Shown here one piece after another: positions 7,740 through 17,563 of a stretch of DNA of 49,782 nt. The stretch lies in contig RPQN01000018.1 of the NCBI GenBank assembly GCA_003819715.1, forward strand, positions 1-49,782. Reading direction: 5' to 3'. The position numbers and the translations under genes were made by a program. The stretch's first letter is position 1; each line of letters opens with the position of its first letter. The notes under the pieces are model-generated. The model had not been told where the DNA came from. It did no database searches and was given only the letters and a program-made list of their open reading frames with translations. This DNA is from Ignavibacteriota bacterium. GTDB taxonomy: Bacteria > Bacteroidota > Ignavibacteria > UBA10030.

Positions 7740-9698
7740 TTACTTGAGCAACACCATACGCTGCACCTGCGATTGAGCGCCCTGTGTTCCTTGTGCACTG
7801 AGCCGGGCAAAATATATTCCCGATGCCGCGCTCGTGCCGTTCACCCGCCCGTTCCACTGAACGGAATACGAGCCGCTTGTTTGGTACACATTCACCAGAG
7901 TGCAGATGCATTGACCCTGAACATTATAAATAGATAAATCAACCTGTGCGGCCTGCGGAAGATGATACCGGATCGTAGTGCTCGGATTGAATGGATTGGG
8001 ATAATTCGGTTCCATCGCAAAGACATTCGGCTGCATACTGGAATTGCGATCCTCGACCGAGGTAAGGATTTCGAGCTTCTTTAATTCAATGCCGGACCCC
8101 GTTCCGAGATCGCGGGAATACTTCTGGTCGATTGCATTATCCCAGTGCTCGTGAACTCCCAGACTTCCAATCACCGTCCCGTCCCGTTCCGGGTCATACC
8201 GCACCCCTGCGGGCCAGAAAGAAGAATCGGCAGCCTGATACAGATGATCGTCAACGCCAACCATTTGCGGATAGGTCTCTGCATGTTTATCGCTCGTAAA
8301 TTCCGCTTTCAATATATCATAACAAACGGATTCCAATGCAATTGGATCCTGGGACACGAAAATTGAGGATGGCCAATCATTATTGAACGGCGGCATCTTG
8401 AATTTTACCGGTTTGACATTTGCACCGGGTCCGCCCCAGAGGCCGTCAACCACAAACAACATTGCATTACCGCCTAATTTTTTATGCCCCAGGAGATCGA
8501 CTAAAACACGATATTTATTAAATCCGAATCTGCTTCTCGCATTTCCTGCCGGCGCCACTCCATCCGGATTGGGGAGGCCCATATGCAAATGCATGGCATT
8601 TGTTCGTGTGTGCGATCCGAAGTTGCATTTTCCGATCAAAGTCATTCCCGCCCGTTCATGGACCTTGAGCGCAGCGACATAAATCAGATAATCGGTCTGT
8701 TCAAAGACAGAATATAATTTGTCAGCGGTAATGGGAATCCCTTTTGACATATCGCCCCAGTTCGGATCACCGGCTCGAAGCACCGCACCACGGTCCGCGT
8801 AAAATATCGAAGTGTCTGCCCCTGGAACCGACTGCGTGCGTCCGGTCCCGGCGCTTCGGCTGATATATTTGACATTGGGGAATTCCGCATGCCAGATATC
8901 GTAAAATTCGTTCTGACAATCATTCCCCGGATCGCCGACCGTAATATTGGCCTGAGGTATTCCGCAGCCATTGATCAGTTCGCGCATGATCGCCAGGACC
9001 GGCTGAGGCGCGGTTTTTGCCCACGTGAAAATATCTAATGAGGTAGTTACCTGGGTTGCCCCGACGGCATTGGTCTTGATAAATATTTTTTCCCCGGCTT
9101 GATAACCGACGGGGCCTTTTCCTTTTTTCATATTAAAGTAGACAAACAACGTATCCCAGGCTTTTTTCACATCCGATTTGCCGGTGAGACTGAGAATGGA
9201 GTTCGTCATCATATCATTCACGACACTCATATTTGTATTTTTCGACAAAAAATAGGCATCTCCAAATGTGCTATTGCTGCAATTTTCATTGGTTGCATTC
9301 GGATTTCTGGTCCACACCACACGGCCGGGGAAAATTCCTTTTGGAATTCCCCTGGGGGTATTGGCGGTATCGAGATAACTCGTACTTGCATAGACCGCCG
9401 GCTGATCAGCCTGAAACGCAAAAAATCCGGCAACCAGCGCAATCGCCATAAAGCCTGCCATCGCCCAGTAACGCGAATTTTTCCAATGATCCCTCATTTT
9501 GCCCAAGGCAAAGGCCGAGGTCGCCAGTCCAAGCAGATAGACGACAAAGGCGGAAGCCAGAGGATATGCGACCTGCATACAGGGATAGGTCGCCCGGCTC
9601 GGCTTTGGAATGACCCGGAGGAGAAACCAGATGGACGCCCCAATACCGATGAGCGGGAAAAATAATTTTGAGAGTACCGATTTCAGTTTCATATGCAC
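7740..9698 (-). CDS. DUF362 domain protein with N-terminal transmembrane helices and T9SS C-terminal sorting domain
   Basis: KGIFPGRVVWTRNPNAT, GEKIFIKTNAVGA, NITVGDPGNDCQNEFYDIWHAEFPNVKYI, HEHWDNAIDQKYSRDLG; C-terminus NYPNPFNPSTTIRYHLPQ ... GIYFARLSAQ ... RMVLLK. Confidence 0.8.
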   Translation of the reverse strand: MHMKLKSVLSKLFFPLIGIGASIWFLLRVIPKPSRATYPCMQVAYPLASAFVVYLLGLATSAFALGKMRDHWKNSRYWAMAGFMAIALVAGFFAFQADQPAVYASTSYLDTANTPRGIPKGIFPGRVVWTRNPNATNENCSNSTFGDAYFLSKNTNMSVVNDMMTNSILSLTGKSDVKKAWDTLFVYFNMKKGKGPVGYQAGEKIFIKTNAVGATQVTTSLDIFTWAKTAPQPVLAIMRELINGCGIPQANITVGDPGNDCQNEFYDIWHAEFPNVKYISRSAGTGRTQSVPGADTSIFYADRGAVLRAGDPNWGDMSKGIPITADKLYSVFEQTDYLIYVAALKVHERAGMTLIGKCNFGSHTRTNAMHLHMGLPNPDGVAPAGNARSRFGFNKYRVLVDLLGHKKLGGNAMLFVVDGLWGGPGANVKPVKFKMPPFNNDWPSSIFVSQDPIALESVCYDILKAEFTSDKHAETYPQMVGVDDHLYQAADSSFWPAGVRYDPERDGTVIGSLGVHEHWDNAIDQKYSRDLGTGSGIELKKLEILTSVEDRNSSMQPNVFAMEPNYPNPFNPSTTIRYHLPQAAQVDLSIYNVQGQCICTLVNVYQTSGSYSVQWNGRVNGTSAASGIYFARLSAQGTQGAQSQVQRMVLLK

Positions 9699-9705
9699 CT
9701 GCTCC

Positions 9706-11292
9706 TTATTTCATGAATATCATTTTCTTTGTATCTGTTCGTGTCGGTGTTTGAAGTATATAAAAATATATTCCGCTGGATAACCGTGAAGCATCAAATG
9801 TTACACTCTGTTCCTTCTGACGTTCTGCCAGGCCATTGAAGAGGCTCGCGATCTCCTGTCCATATATATTATAGACCGTCAGCGTGGCATGTTCTGTGCT
9901 GGAGAGTACAAAAGAGATTTTTGTACTGGGATTGAATGGATTTGGATAATTCTGTGATAACACAAATCCGGCGGCCATGCCCGAAGATGCCGGCTCGACA
10001 GAAGTCGGCAAACCGGAAACATCCAGCGTATCGAGGATTCCCATGTATTCATTTTTCGTATTATACAATCGGATTGCCGCCGTCTTCGCACTGTTGGGGA
10101 TTCCCAGGGTCTCCTGCAATTGAAATTCCGTAAGAGGAGTGATTGCATGGGATTGTCCTTCAGCCAGAGCCTGTCCTTGCGCATTGACCAATACGATCTT
10201 CGCGGTGCCGGTGTAGAAGACACCATAGATTCCGGAAAAACTATGCGTCGTGGAATTATAAGATAATCTCCCGGCGATCGCGCCGACCGAGTCCACATCC
10301 AGAATCGGCGCCCGGACTTTAGCAGCCCACCAATTTTCCGTGAACGTAGAATTTCCACCGTTGGCCGTAAGCAGAACGACCGGTCCTTTCACTTCAACTT
10401 CCATGTAAAGTGGAATTCCCGCGCCGCTGACGTACACTGTCGTGCGCGCGCCGCCGTCAGGATATTGCCTGCCTTCGAAAACCGGGAAGGTTCTTGCAAA
10501 CACGACCGTATCCGACAAACTGGTATAGGCAATCCAGCCCTTTGCCGGATCGGCAAATACTTTTTTACTGCTTGAAGCAAACTGAACACCATAGATCCCC
10601 GGGACAACTTCTCCCAGCCACGCTGAACTTGCACCATCATACTGAATGCCGTTCGCTCCGTAAACACTGTTGGGATTGAGAGGAAAATACGCCCGGAAAT
10701 TCGTGTAATCTGACTTGCCGGTATGGTTCACAATGGCCGGCGCGATACTCCACATACCCCAGCTGGTATCTTTCGTCCCCTTGTTGATAAGAGTTTGCTC
10801 CATCCGGACCCGGGTCGTACCGGAAAAAAGTGTTGCCCGCCGCTTGAACTGAATATTCGCCGCAGCCCATTTCTCTATGGGGCTCAACACTGTGAGCGAG
10901 ACAGAATCGTTCGTCTGGGTTGCTTCCAAAATCGAGTAGGCACCAAAATCCAGCGTGGGGGGCGGCGGCCAGGTGCCGGGCCAGAGGTTTTGAGGCGAAG
11001 GCCAGTTCTTATATCCGCCAAAATTATAGTATAAACCGTTTGCAGGCGTGTACTTTTTCCCGAACAAGCTCGGGTTCACCATCAGAGATGGAAGGCTCCC
11101 TAAATCGTACTGCATCACCCGTGCACCGATCGCCGGCACCGTGGCCATGGTGATCAGTTCATTCTGCATGACGATGGTGGTATCCCAGCCCCATTGCTTG
11201 TAATTGGAGACGGTGTGCATGGTGACGCCCGGGGTCTGGCCGTACACCATCGCGGAACAGAAACAAACGATGAAGAGACTCAGTTTTCGCAT
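9706..11292 (-). CDS. DUF4380-like secreted protein with T9SS C-terminal sorting domain
   Basis: Signal peptide MRKLSLFIVCFCSAMVYGQ; NELITMATVPAIGARVMQYDLG ... WPSPQNLWPGTWPPPPTLDFGAYS; C-terminus QNYPNPFNPSTKISFVLSS ... KMIFMK. Confidence 0.7.
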   Translation of the reverse strand: MRKLSLFIVCFCSAMVYGQTPGVTMHTVSNYKQWGWDTTIVMQNELITMATVPAIGARVMQYDLGSLPSLMVNPSLFGKKYTPANGLYYNFGGYKNWPSPQNLWPGTWPPPPTLDFGAYSILEATQTNDSVSLTVLSPIEKWAAANIQFKRRATLFSGTTRVRMEQTLINKGTKDTSWGMWSIAPAIVNHTGKSDYTNFRAYFPLNPNSVYGANGIQYDGASSAWLGEVVPGIYGVQFASSSKKVFADPAKGWIAYTSLSDTVVFARTFPVFEGRQYPDGGARTTVYVSGAGIPLYMEVEVKGPVVLLTANGGNSTFTENWWAAKVRAPILDVDSVGAIAGRLSYNSTTHSFSGIYGVFYTGTAKIVLVNAQGQALAEGQSHAITPLTEFQLQETLGIPNSAKTAAIRLYNTKNEYMGILDTLDVSGLPTSVEPASSGMAAGFVLSQNYPNPFNPSTKISFVLSSTEHATLTVYNIYGQEIASLFNGLAERQKEQSVTFDASRLSSGIYFYILQTPTRTDTKKMIFMK

Positions 11293-11470
11293 GAGATCAT
11301 TCTCTCTGATGGTTGAGTGAATGCGCTGAACAAGAAATTATTACGGGAACCGATCACGGACGACTCGCGAGATGAAGCGACCATGGATCTTTTCCCGTTC
11401 TCAACGGGAAAAGATCCACCGGAAGACATGAAATTCGTTCATGATGCAGCTTCACGCCGCTTCGATGAAT

Positions 11471-13567
11471 TTATTTCAGCAGCAGCATCTTTGCCGATCG
11501 AACGAACGTCTTTCCATCCGCCAGCGACGATGCAGCCACCCGATAGACATAGACGCCGCTGGACAATGAACTGCCGCGTTCGTTCGTTCCGTTCCACACC
11601 ACTTTTTGATACCCCGCCGATTGTGCGCCGACGGTGAACGATTTCAGCTCACGGCCCTGCAAATCGAAAATGGTGATCACGACGGAAGATTTCTCGGGCA
11701 GGGAATATGCGATCGTGGTGCTCGGATTGAACGGGTTGGGATAGTTCTGGTAAATCCTGAAATACTCGGGAGCGTTCTCAACGTCGGCAACGCTGGTGGC
11801 CGTTTGTTCCGTCTCGACCAATTCGATGCCGGTGCCCGACGTCGGATTGAGGTTCCGCGAATATTTCATGTCGGTCGCATTGTCCCAGTGTTCATGTGTG
11901 CCGAGGCTGTACACATGCTGGCCCGAGTTATCCGGATCGTACTTAATCCCGACCGGCCAGTTGTTCGAGTCCGCCGCCTGATGGAGATAATCGTCAACGC
12001 CCGGCATTTGCGCCGAGGCGTCGAAGCCGCTGACATCGGTGAATTCCGTTCTGAGGAAATCGTAACCGACGGATTCAATCGCCACCGGGTCAAGAGAGAC
12101 AAACATCGACGACATGAACGTATTGTTGAAGGGAGCCATCTGCCATTTCCGGGGGATGTCCAGTTCGTACGATGTCGCCCAGAGTGCATCCATAATATAG
12201 ATGAGGTTTTTGGCGCCCAGGAATTTGTGCGTAATGAGATCGACCTGTATGCGGTACATCCCGTAATCCGAACGCATCGTCGGATCTATCGCTGTGCCAA
12301 ACGGACGCACCAAGCCCATGTGAAGATGTCCGGCATCGCCGCGCGTATGAGATCCAAAATGATTTTTTGCAAACATGGTGATTCCGCCGCGCTGATGGCC
12401 CTTCAACTGGGGAATATTGATCATATACTCCGCAGTCTCAAAAATGGTGTACAGATAATCCTGAATAACCGGGACCCGGTTCGTGCTGCCGGGGCTCATG
12501 GAATTTGTCAGGAGCACCGATCCTTTGTCGGAATACGTAATTTTTGCAGTCGTGCTGGCGACCACTTTTTCTCTTCCCAGAGTCGTAAGGTTATAGTCGA
12601 GATAATGGACATTGGGGAATTCCCCATGCCACGCATCATAGAGATGTTTGTAGATATGCTTCATCGGATCGCCGACATAAATATCGGTTTGTGCAACACC
12701 GACGACATTCACAAGCTGGCGAAGCACGGTAAGAACCGGCGCAACCGATGTCTCGGAGATATACTGGTTCGGCGTCATGTTCGAAGTATTGAAGTTGCCG
12801 CTCCAGGCGCTTGTGGCATTGGTTTTAATAAAGATCTTTTCGCCCGGTTTATAATTCACAGGACCTTTGCCCCGCTTCGTATTATGGAACTGGAAGACCA
12901 TTCTCCAGGCAGCGCTGTCGGATGTCTGGCCGGTGATGCTGTGCAGGCCGGAGGAGATCATCTTATCAACGGTCGCCTGATTATTGTTCTCTCTCAGGTA
13001 CCATGCATGTCCCGCCTGGTTGACAACGCATTTCTGGTTCACGGCGCTGGTATCATGAATCCAGACCACGCGTCCCGGGAAAATCCCTTTTCCCACCCCC
13101 ATCGGCTGATTCGACGCAACGCTGATTGTCGGAAACTTCTGGAAGTTATCCGGTTCAGCGTAATAGGAGCCGCTGATCCCGAAGACGACAAAAGCCCCGA
13201 GGAAAAATACCGGATAATACCGTAACGATTGTTTTGACCGGAATAATGCGATGCCGGAGATCGCCAGCATCACCAGGTAACCGATGAATCCGGAGGCAAT
13301 CGGCATGGCAGTTCGAACACACGGATACGATAAGCGGCTGGGCTTAGGAATGACGCGAAGAAGGATCCAGACCATTGCAGCAATACCGATGACCGGGAAC
13401 AACAGCCGCGAGAAGCCGTTCAGCCGGCCGACACCGATGAATTTTCCAGTCTGAGGACAGAATTTCAGGTACTTTGTAACGAAGTTTTTCATATGAATAA
13501 TTCCGGATGCAAATCCGCCTTTCCAATGAAGATTGAACCACGTTGTGAATTTATCGGAGCGATCCAT
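11471..13567 (-). CDS. DUF362 domain protein (paralogue of 7740..9698) with N-terminal transmembrane helices and T9SS C-terminal sorting domain
   Basis: Same architecture: RVIPKPSRLSYPCVRTAMPIASGFIGYLVML, KGIFPGRVVW, GEKIFIKTNATSA, LGTHEHWDNATDMKYSRNL, QNYPNPFNPSTTIAYSLPEKS ... KMLLLK. True start may be the internal Met at MKNFVTKYLKF. Confidence 0.8.
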   Translation of the reverse strand: MDRSDKFTTWFNLHWKGGFASGIIHMKNFVTKYLKFCPQTGKFIGVGRLNGFSRLLFPVIGIAAMVWILLRVIPKPSRLSYPCVRTAMPIASGFIGYLVMLAISGIALFRSKQSLRYYPVFFLGAFVVFGISGSYYAEPDNFQKFPTISVASNQPMGVGKGIFPGRVVWIHDTSAVNQKCVVNQAGHAWYLRENNNQATVDKMISSGLHSITGQTSDSAAWRMVFQFHNTKRGKGPVNYKPGEKIFIKTNATSAWSGNFNTSNMTPNQYISETSVAPVLTVLRQLVNVVGVAQTDIYVGDPMKHIYKHLYDAWHGEFPNVHYLDYNLTTLGREKVVASTTAKITYSDKGSVLLTNSMSPGSTNRVPVIQDYLYTIFETAEYMINIPQLKGHQRGGITMFAKNHFGSHTRGDAGHLHMGLVRPFGTAIDPTMRSDYGMYRIQVDLITHKFLGAKNLIYIMDALWATSYELDIPRKWQMAPFNNTFMSSMFVSLDPVAIESVGYDFLRTEFTDVSGFDASAQMPGVDDYLHQAADSNNWPVGIKYDPDNSGQHVYSLGTHEHWDNATDMKYSRNLNPTSGTGIELVETEQTATSVADVENAPEYFRIYQNYPNPFNPSTTIAYSLPEKSSVVITIFDLQGRELKSFTVGAQSAGYQKVVWNGTNERGSSLSSGVYVYRVAASSLADGKTFVRSAKMLLLK

Positions 13568-13821
13568 TGCTCGGGATCATGAATGAAATCCATGGTCATT
13601 TTATAATACTAATATTTTGTTCGATAAACATGTGCTCAGCCGCACTTCCGGGAATATCTCGAGGCGGAATATTCTTCAAGGGAAAAATCATCACGGAAGT
13701 ATTTCGAGGTAATTCACATGGAGGTTAAAGAAAATTATTCCTATTTTTTATAAAGTACAGGGGACGTTGTATCAAAAAAAGGAATACGGCAATTTCGAAA
13801 CAAAACAGAGGATTAACGCTC

Positions 13822-14883
13822 ATGAAACTTTCGCTTCTCAGCAGGATTTTTATTTTCGATGTATTCTTCACTGTTCTCGCGCTGGTGGTGGTCTGGGTCT
13901 TCCTGCGTCCCCAATACGAAGATCGGCTCATCACCGAACACCGGAATAGCCTCCGGCAAATGCAATCCTACGCCCTCGCTGACCTTGATCAAATCATTGC
14001 CGGCTGGTCTGATGTGACAAAATTTATCGCGGCCCAGGTGAACGAGCGTCCGAAAGAAGGAGAAATCGTACTCCGATCCATGGTCGCGCTGCATCCGGAG
14101 ATTGTTCAAATAAAAATTCATTCTCCGCAGCTCGTCGATGAACTGAGCAGTCAGAATACATTGTATCCGCCTCCTCATGTCCAGGTGATGGACAGCAACG
14201 GGATTCGTTCGAACGTGGATTCCCTTCTTATGTTTTACTGGGCTCAGGATTCTTTGGACCGGCAGCACTATCTTGTGACCAGAACGAATATTCAAGTCGA
14301 GAACCATCCGTTTAACCTGACCGTGATCTGGGATGCAAAGGAACTGGTGACCGTTTTTTCCAAATTGCCGTTTGGTGAAGGATATTCTGCGAGTATTCGA
14401 AGTGTCTCTTCAGTACTGCTGGAGCATCATTCCTCGTTCAAACCATTGGAGAGCCGGACGGCCCCCGGCAGCGAAGCAACCGTGCAGCGTGTACGCCAGG
14501 ACAAATCTGATTGGAGTGTGTTGACGGGTGCGTTTCGAACTGCTCAACTCTGGTTGGTCGTCGCCGTTCCCGAACAGTCGATGCTCCTCCCGGTGGAGGA
14601 ATTACTGCGCGCCATAACCGTGTGCATCATCGGACTGGCTTTCATCGTGCTCCTTCTCGGCTGGATTCTTTCGTCTCAGATTAAACGGCCGGTCCGCCGG
14701 CTGGTCCGGGATGTGCAGAACCTTCACGAGATGGATTTTACGCAGACAATCCAGGTACCCGCGATAAAAGATTTACGCGGCATGGGAGAAGCGCTTGAGC
14801 AGCTGCGACAGATGATGGAGCTGAACATGCCTCCGCGGGAAAAAAGCGAAGGGCAGGAAAGCGATTCCGAACCGAACGTGTAG
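13822..14883 (+). CDS. Membrane sensor protein: two TM helices, periplasmic sensor region and C-terminal HAMP-like segment, no output domain
   Basis: N-terminal TM IFIFDVFFTVLALVVVWVFL, periplasmic region, second TM AITVCIIGLAFIVLLLGWILSSQI, then RPVRRLVRDVQNLHEMDFTQTIQVPAIKDLRGMGEALEQLRQMM; the ORF ends shortly afterwards. Confidence 0.65.
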   Translation: MKLSLLSRIFIFDVFFTVLALVVVWVFLRPQYEDRLITEHRNSLRQMQSYALADLDQIIAGWSDVTKFIAAQVNERPKEGEIVLRSMVALHPEIVQIKIHSPQLVDELSSQNTLYPPPHVQVMDSNGIRSNVDSLLMFYWAQDSLDRQHYLVTRTNIQVENHPFNLTVIWDAKELVTVFSKLPFGEGYSASIRSVSSVLLEHHSSFKPLESRTAPGSEATVQRVRQDKSDWSVLTGAFRTAQLWLVVAVPEQSMLLPVEELLRAITVCIIGLAFIVLLLGWILSSQIKRPVRRLVRDVQNLHEMDFTQTIQVPAIKDLRGMGEALEQLRQMMELNMPPREKSEGQESDSEPNV

Positions 14884-14935
14884 CCGTACCGATTGTGGTC
14901 TGCGGCGCATGACCCGCCTGCGCCGCGGATCGATG

Positions 14936-15508
14936 TTACAGCTTGTTCCAGCTCAGTCGATCACCCTCTTTAATTCCAAACTTATCGGTAAAGCCGGCAT
15001 TGACTTCAAGTACAAGGAGTGTCATTGCCGTGGCAGAATAGGACTGCTCGGAAAACGGAGTGGTATTCCTGCAAATGGTGACGATCACACCATCCCGGTT
15101 GATGAAAATCATATCGAGCGGGAGGATGGTATTCTTCATCCAGAATGAAGCGATTTGTTCCTGTTCAAGGAGAAAGAGCATCCCCTGCCGCTCTTCCATC
15201 ACCGGCCGCCCCATCAGCCCGATCTCCCGTCTCGTGTCGTCATCGGCAATCTCAATATCAAGAGAGACAATGGGCTTGTTGTCGCGATTTGAAATGGTGC
15301 ACCCGCCCTCCTTTTTAAACATCGGAGCGATGGCAGGGCCTGATGTCTCGGTTGTGTTTTTCTTAGGCATAAAAATTATAATGAGCGCGACGGCAATAAC
15401 CGCCAATGAAACGCCAATCTGGAGACGCCGCTTTGATTTCGGCTGGGCCTCTTTATTCTGATCTGCGAATCTGTTTTTTTTTGACATGGATTTCTTCATT
15501 CGGCGCAT
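14936..15508 (-). CDS. DUF192 domain protein, membrane anchored
   Basis: VSLDIEIADDDTRREIGLMGRPVMEERQGMLFLLEQEQIASFWMKNTILPLDMIFINRDGVIVTI ... VLEVNAGFTDKFGIKEGDRL is characteristic of DUF192. Confidence 0.9.
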   Translation of the reverse strand: MRRMKKSMSKKNRFADQNKEAQPKSKRRLQIGVSLAVIAVALIIIFMPKKNTTETSGPAIAPMFKKEGGCTISNRDNKPIVSLDIEIADDDTRREIGLMGRPVMEERQGMLFLLEQEQIASFWMKNTILPLDMIFINRDGVIVTICRNTTPFSEQSYSATAMTLLVLEVNAGFTDKFGIKEGDRLSWNKL

Positions 15509-15517
15509 GGTGAGGAA

Positions 15518-17215
15518 TCAGCGAATGCTCCCCGCCGTTTTCGGCACGAGCGTATACTGCGGTTCAATATCTATCGGGAGTGATCCGAGCTTCTCGAGTC
15601 CCCGCTGCATGGCCGGGCGGACCACCGCATACTTTTGAATCAATGCTTGTGCCTTCTCGTACGAACCTTCGGCTTCAATCGTAAGAATGTCACCGGTTAA
15701 TTTTTTCACCGCATCCTTTATTTTGAGCATATCGATGCTGAATGTCCCTGCCGGTTCATTCATCCTGATAGCGCCTGCATCGGTGAGCACATTGAACTGG
15801 ATCGCGACTCCCTTTCCATGCGCTTCGTTGACGCCGAACCGGACCGAACGAAACATGCTGGCAAGAAATGTCGTGTACATTTCCTGTTCCATCCGTTTCT
15901 CGAGGAGCCCCCGATCAATAAGAAACTGCAGCGCGAAGAGCCCCGTGATATCGGCCTTTGCTTCTTCGATGGCGGAGTAGAGTTCCTTCAATTCCTGCCG
16001 GACATTCGTCTCTTTTCCATTGACGGAAATATTGTGCGGGCCCAGCCCGTGCATCAGCTCATGGGCGAGGATATGAGTGAAAAACGCATTGAACGAGACA
16101 TCGGCCTGCTGATCCTGCGCGAGCACGAGTTTTGAAATCGGCAGGAGTATTTTATTGAATTTTGCCTCCTGCATATTTTTCAGCATCACGCGCTTCGATC
16201 CTTTTTCGCGGATGACCCGTTCGTCATTCGGCAGGTTAAATGCCGCCGTCTGCACCCCGCGGTTCCCTTCCCCGGCGGCATAGATCACATCCACCACACG
16301 GATCGGCGACAGCGCAGCAAGTTTCGGATTGCGGTACTTCGCATCGAACGGAAGATTGTTTTCGATCTCCTGCAAATACCCGCTGAATTTTTCCAGCTTT
16401 GCAGACTCCGTTTCATCGCGCAGTGTGACAAACACTTCAAATGCCGCTTTATAATTAAACAACTCGTCCATATACGTCTCATAAGGGCCGATGGTCAACT
16501 CGATCGGCGCATCAAGCTCCATCCATGCGACATCGCTGGCGTAATAATCGTTGCTGCCGAATGCATCCGCCCTTGCAGTAAGAAATTTTTTCAGAGTGGT
16601 GTTGTCTGTCGACCGCGCCGCTTCCTGTAACAGCGCTGCCGCCGGTTTCAGCCATTCGCGGTATTCGCTGCTGTACGGAATGACCTGCAGGTGTCCGCCC
16701 GCGGCACGCCGAACAGTATAAAAAAAGCCTGTTGCGTTCTCCCGTTCCTGTTCATTCAATCCTTTGATCCACGTCGAAAATTCTTCTTTCGACATATCCT
16801 CCGGATAGTAGTTCGCTCCTGCCGGTTTTTCTTTTGGCGCCCCGTTGATGAACGACGCGTTGTTATCCAGCAGCGACCATGGCCCCATATTGATCCGGAA
16901 ATAATGGAGCAATTCTTTACCTTCCGTTGTCGAATCGGTTTCTAACTTCTTTAACCGTTCCACGTTCCCGCTCCACACTTGACGCAGGAACATCGGATCC
17001 AGCAATTGAGCCGCTTCAATGATTTTATGTAATGCTTTTGTATCGCCGGGGGAGAGGCCGGCGACATCAGCGGAAATTTCTGTCGGAGCAAAACGGGCGA
17101 TTTTCTGTTCGAGAGTCATTGCAGGCGATGTCTTGGTTGATTCCTGTTTCCTACAGGAAACGAGTGAGACAGCAAGCACTACTGCCGCAGCGGAAATGAT
17201 GATGGTGGGTTTCAT
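15518..17215 (-). CDS. M49-like (dipeptidyl-peptidase III family) zinc peptidase, lipoprotein-like N-terminus
   Basis: HELMHGLGPHN zinc-binding motif and downstream YSAIEEAKADITGLFALQFL; N-terminal lipobox-like AVSLVSCRKQ. Confidence 0.75.
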   Translation of the reverse strand: MKPTIIISAAAVVLAVSLVSCRKQESTKTSPAMTLEQKIARFAPTEISADVAGLSPGDTKALHKIIEAAQLLDPMFLRQVWSGNVERLKKLETDSTTEGKELLHYFRINMGPWSLLDNNASFINGAPKEKPAGANYYPEDMSKEEFSTWIKGLNEQERENATGFFYTVRRAAGGHLQVIPYSSEYREWLKPAAALLQEAARSTDNTTLKKFLTARADAFGSNDYYASDVAWMELDAPIELTIGPYETYMDELFNYKAAFEVFVTLRDETESAKLEKFSGYLQEIENNLPFDAKYRNPKLAALSPIRVVDVIYAAGEGNRGVQTAAFNLPNDERVIREKGSKRVMLKNMQEAKFNKILLPISKLVLAQDQQADVSFNAFFTHILAHELMHGLGPHNISVNGKETNVRQELKELYSAIEEAKADITGLFALQFLIDRGLLEKRMEQEMYTTFLASMFRSVRFGVNEAHGKGVAIQFNVLTDAGAIRMNEPAGTFSIDMLKIKDAVKKLTGDILTIEAEGSYEKAQALIQKYAVVRPAMQRGLEKLGSLPIDIEPQYTLVPKTAGSIR

Positions 17216-17359
17216 GTCGATTCATCAATGTTAATAGTTCATATGAACGGGTTTTGAATTGTTTATAATTTGAGAAATGGATACGGGAAAAGCAAGAAGG
17301 ACGACACGAATAAACACGAATAAAAAAGCCGGGAAAGAATGCTTGGCTTTTTCCCTGCT

Positions 17360-17563
17360 TTACGGCACTTTAGAAATTTCTTCCTTTTCTCGTGTATACA
17401 GCAAAGCCATCACTTTCGGGTCTCGTTCCAGATTACCAGCGATAAATGATTCCCGAAGAGTAATGCATTTCTCTTTGACATTGTTGACCATTTCTTTGTT
17501 ATCCGGGCTTCTCGCAGCCAATTCTTTTATACGAACCAAGACATGCGTTCCTGAGTTTGTCAC
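17360..17563 (-). CDS. Small hypothetical protein resembling the C-terminal part of the protein at 20003..20761
   Basis: Shared pattern NV...TLR.S...G..ER..K.MALLYT; putative GTG start directly follows the TAG stop of the DUF3592 gene. Confidence 0.4.
   Translation of the reverse strand: MTNSGTHVLVRIKELAARSPDNKEMVNNVKEKCITLRESFIAGNLERDPKVMALLYTREKEEISKVP

Noticed and set aside
9099-9665. 188-aa plus-strand ORF
   Set aside because: Antisense to the DUF362 gene at 7740..9698; no recognised domain.
11606-13225. 539-aa plus-strand ORF antisense to the DUF362 gene
   Set aside because: Lies opposite a well-supported DUF362 coding region; its translation is Arg/His/Ile-rich with no recognisable motif, typical of a shadow ORF in GC-rich antisense sequence.
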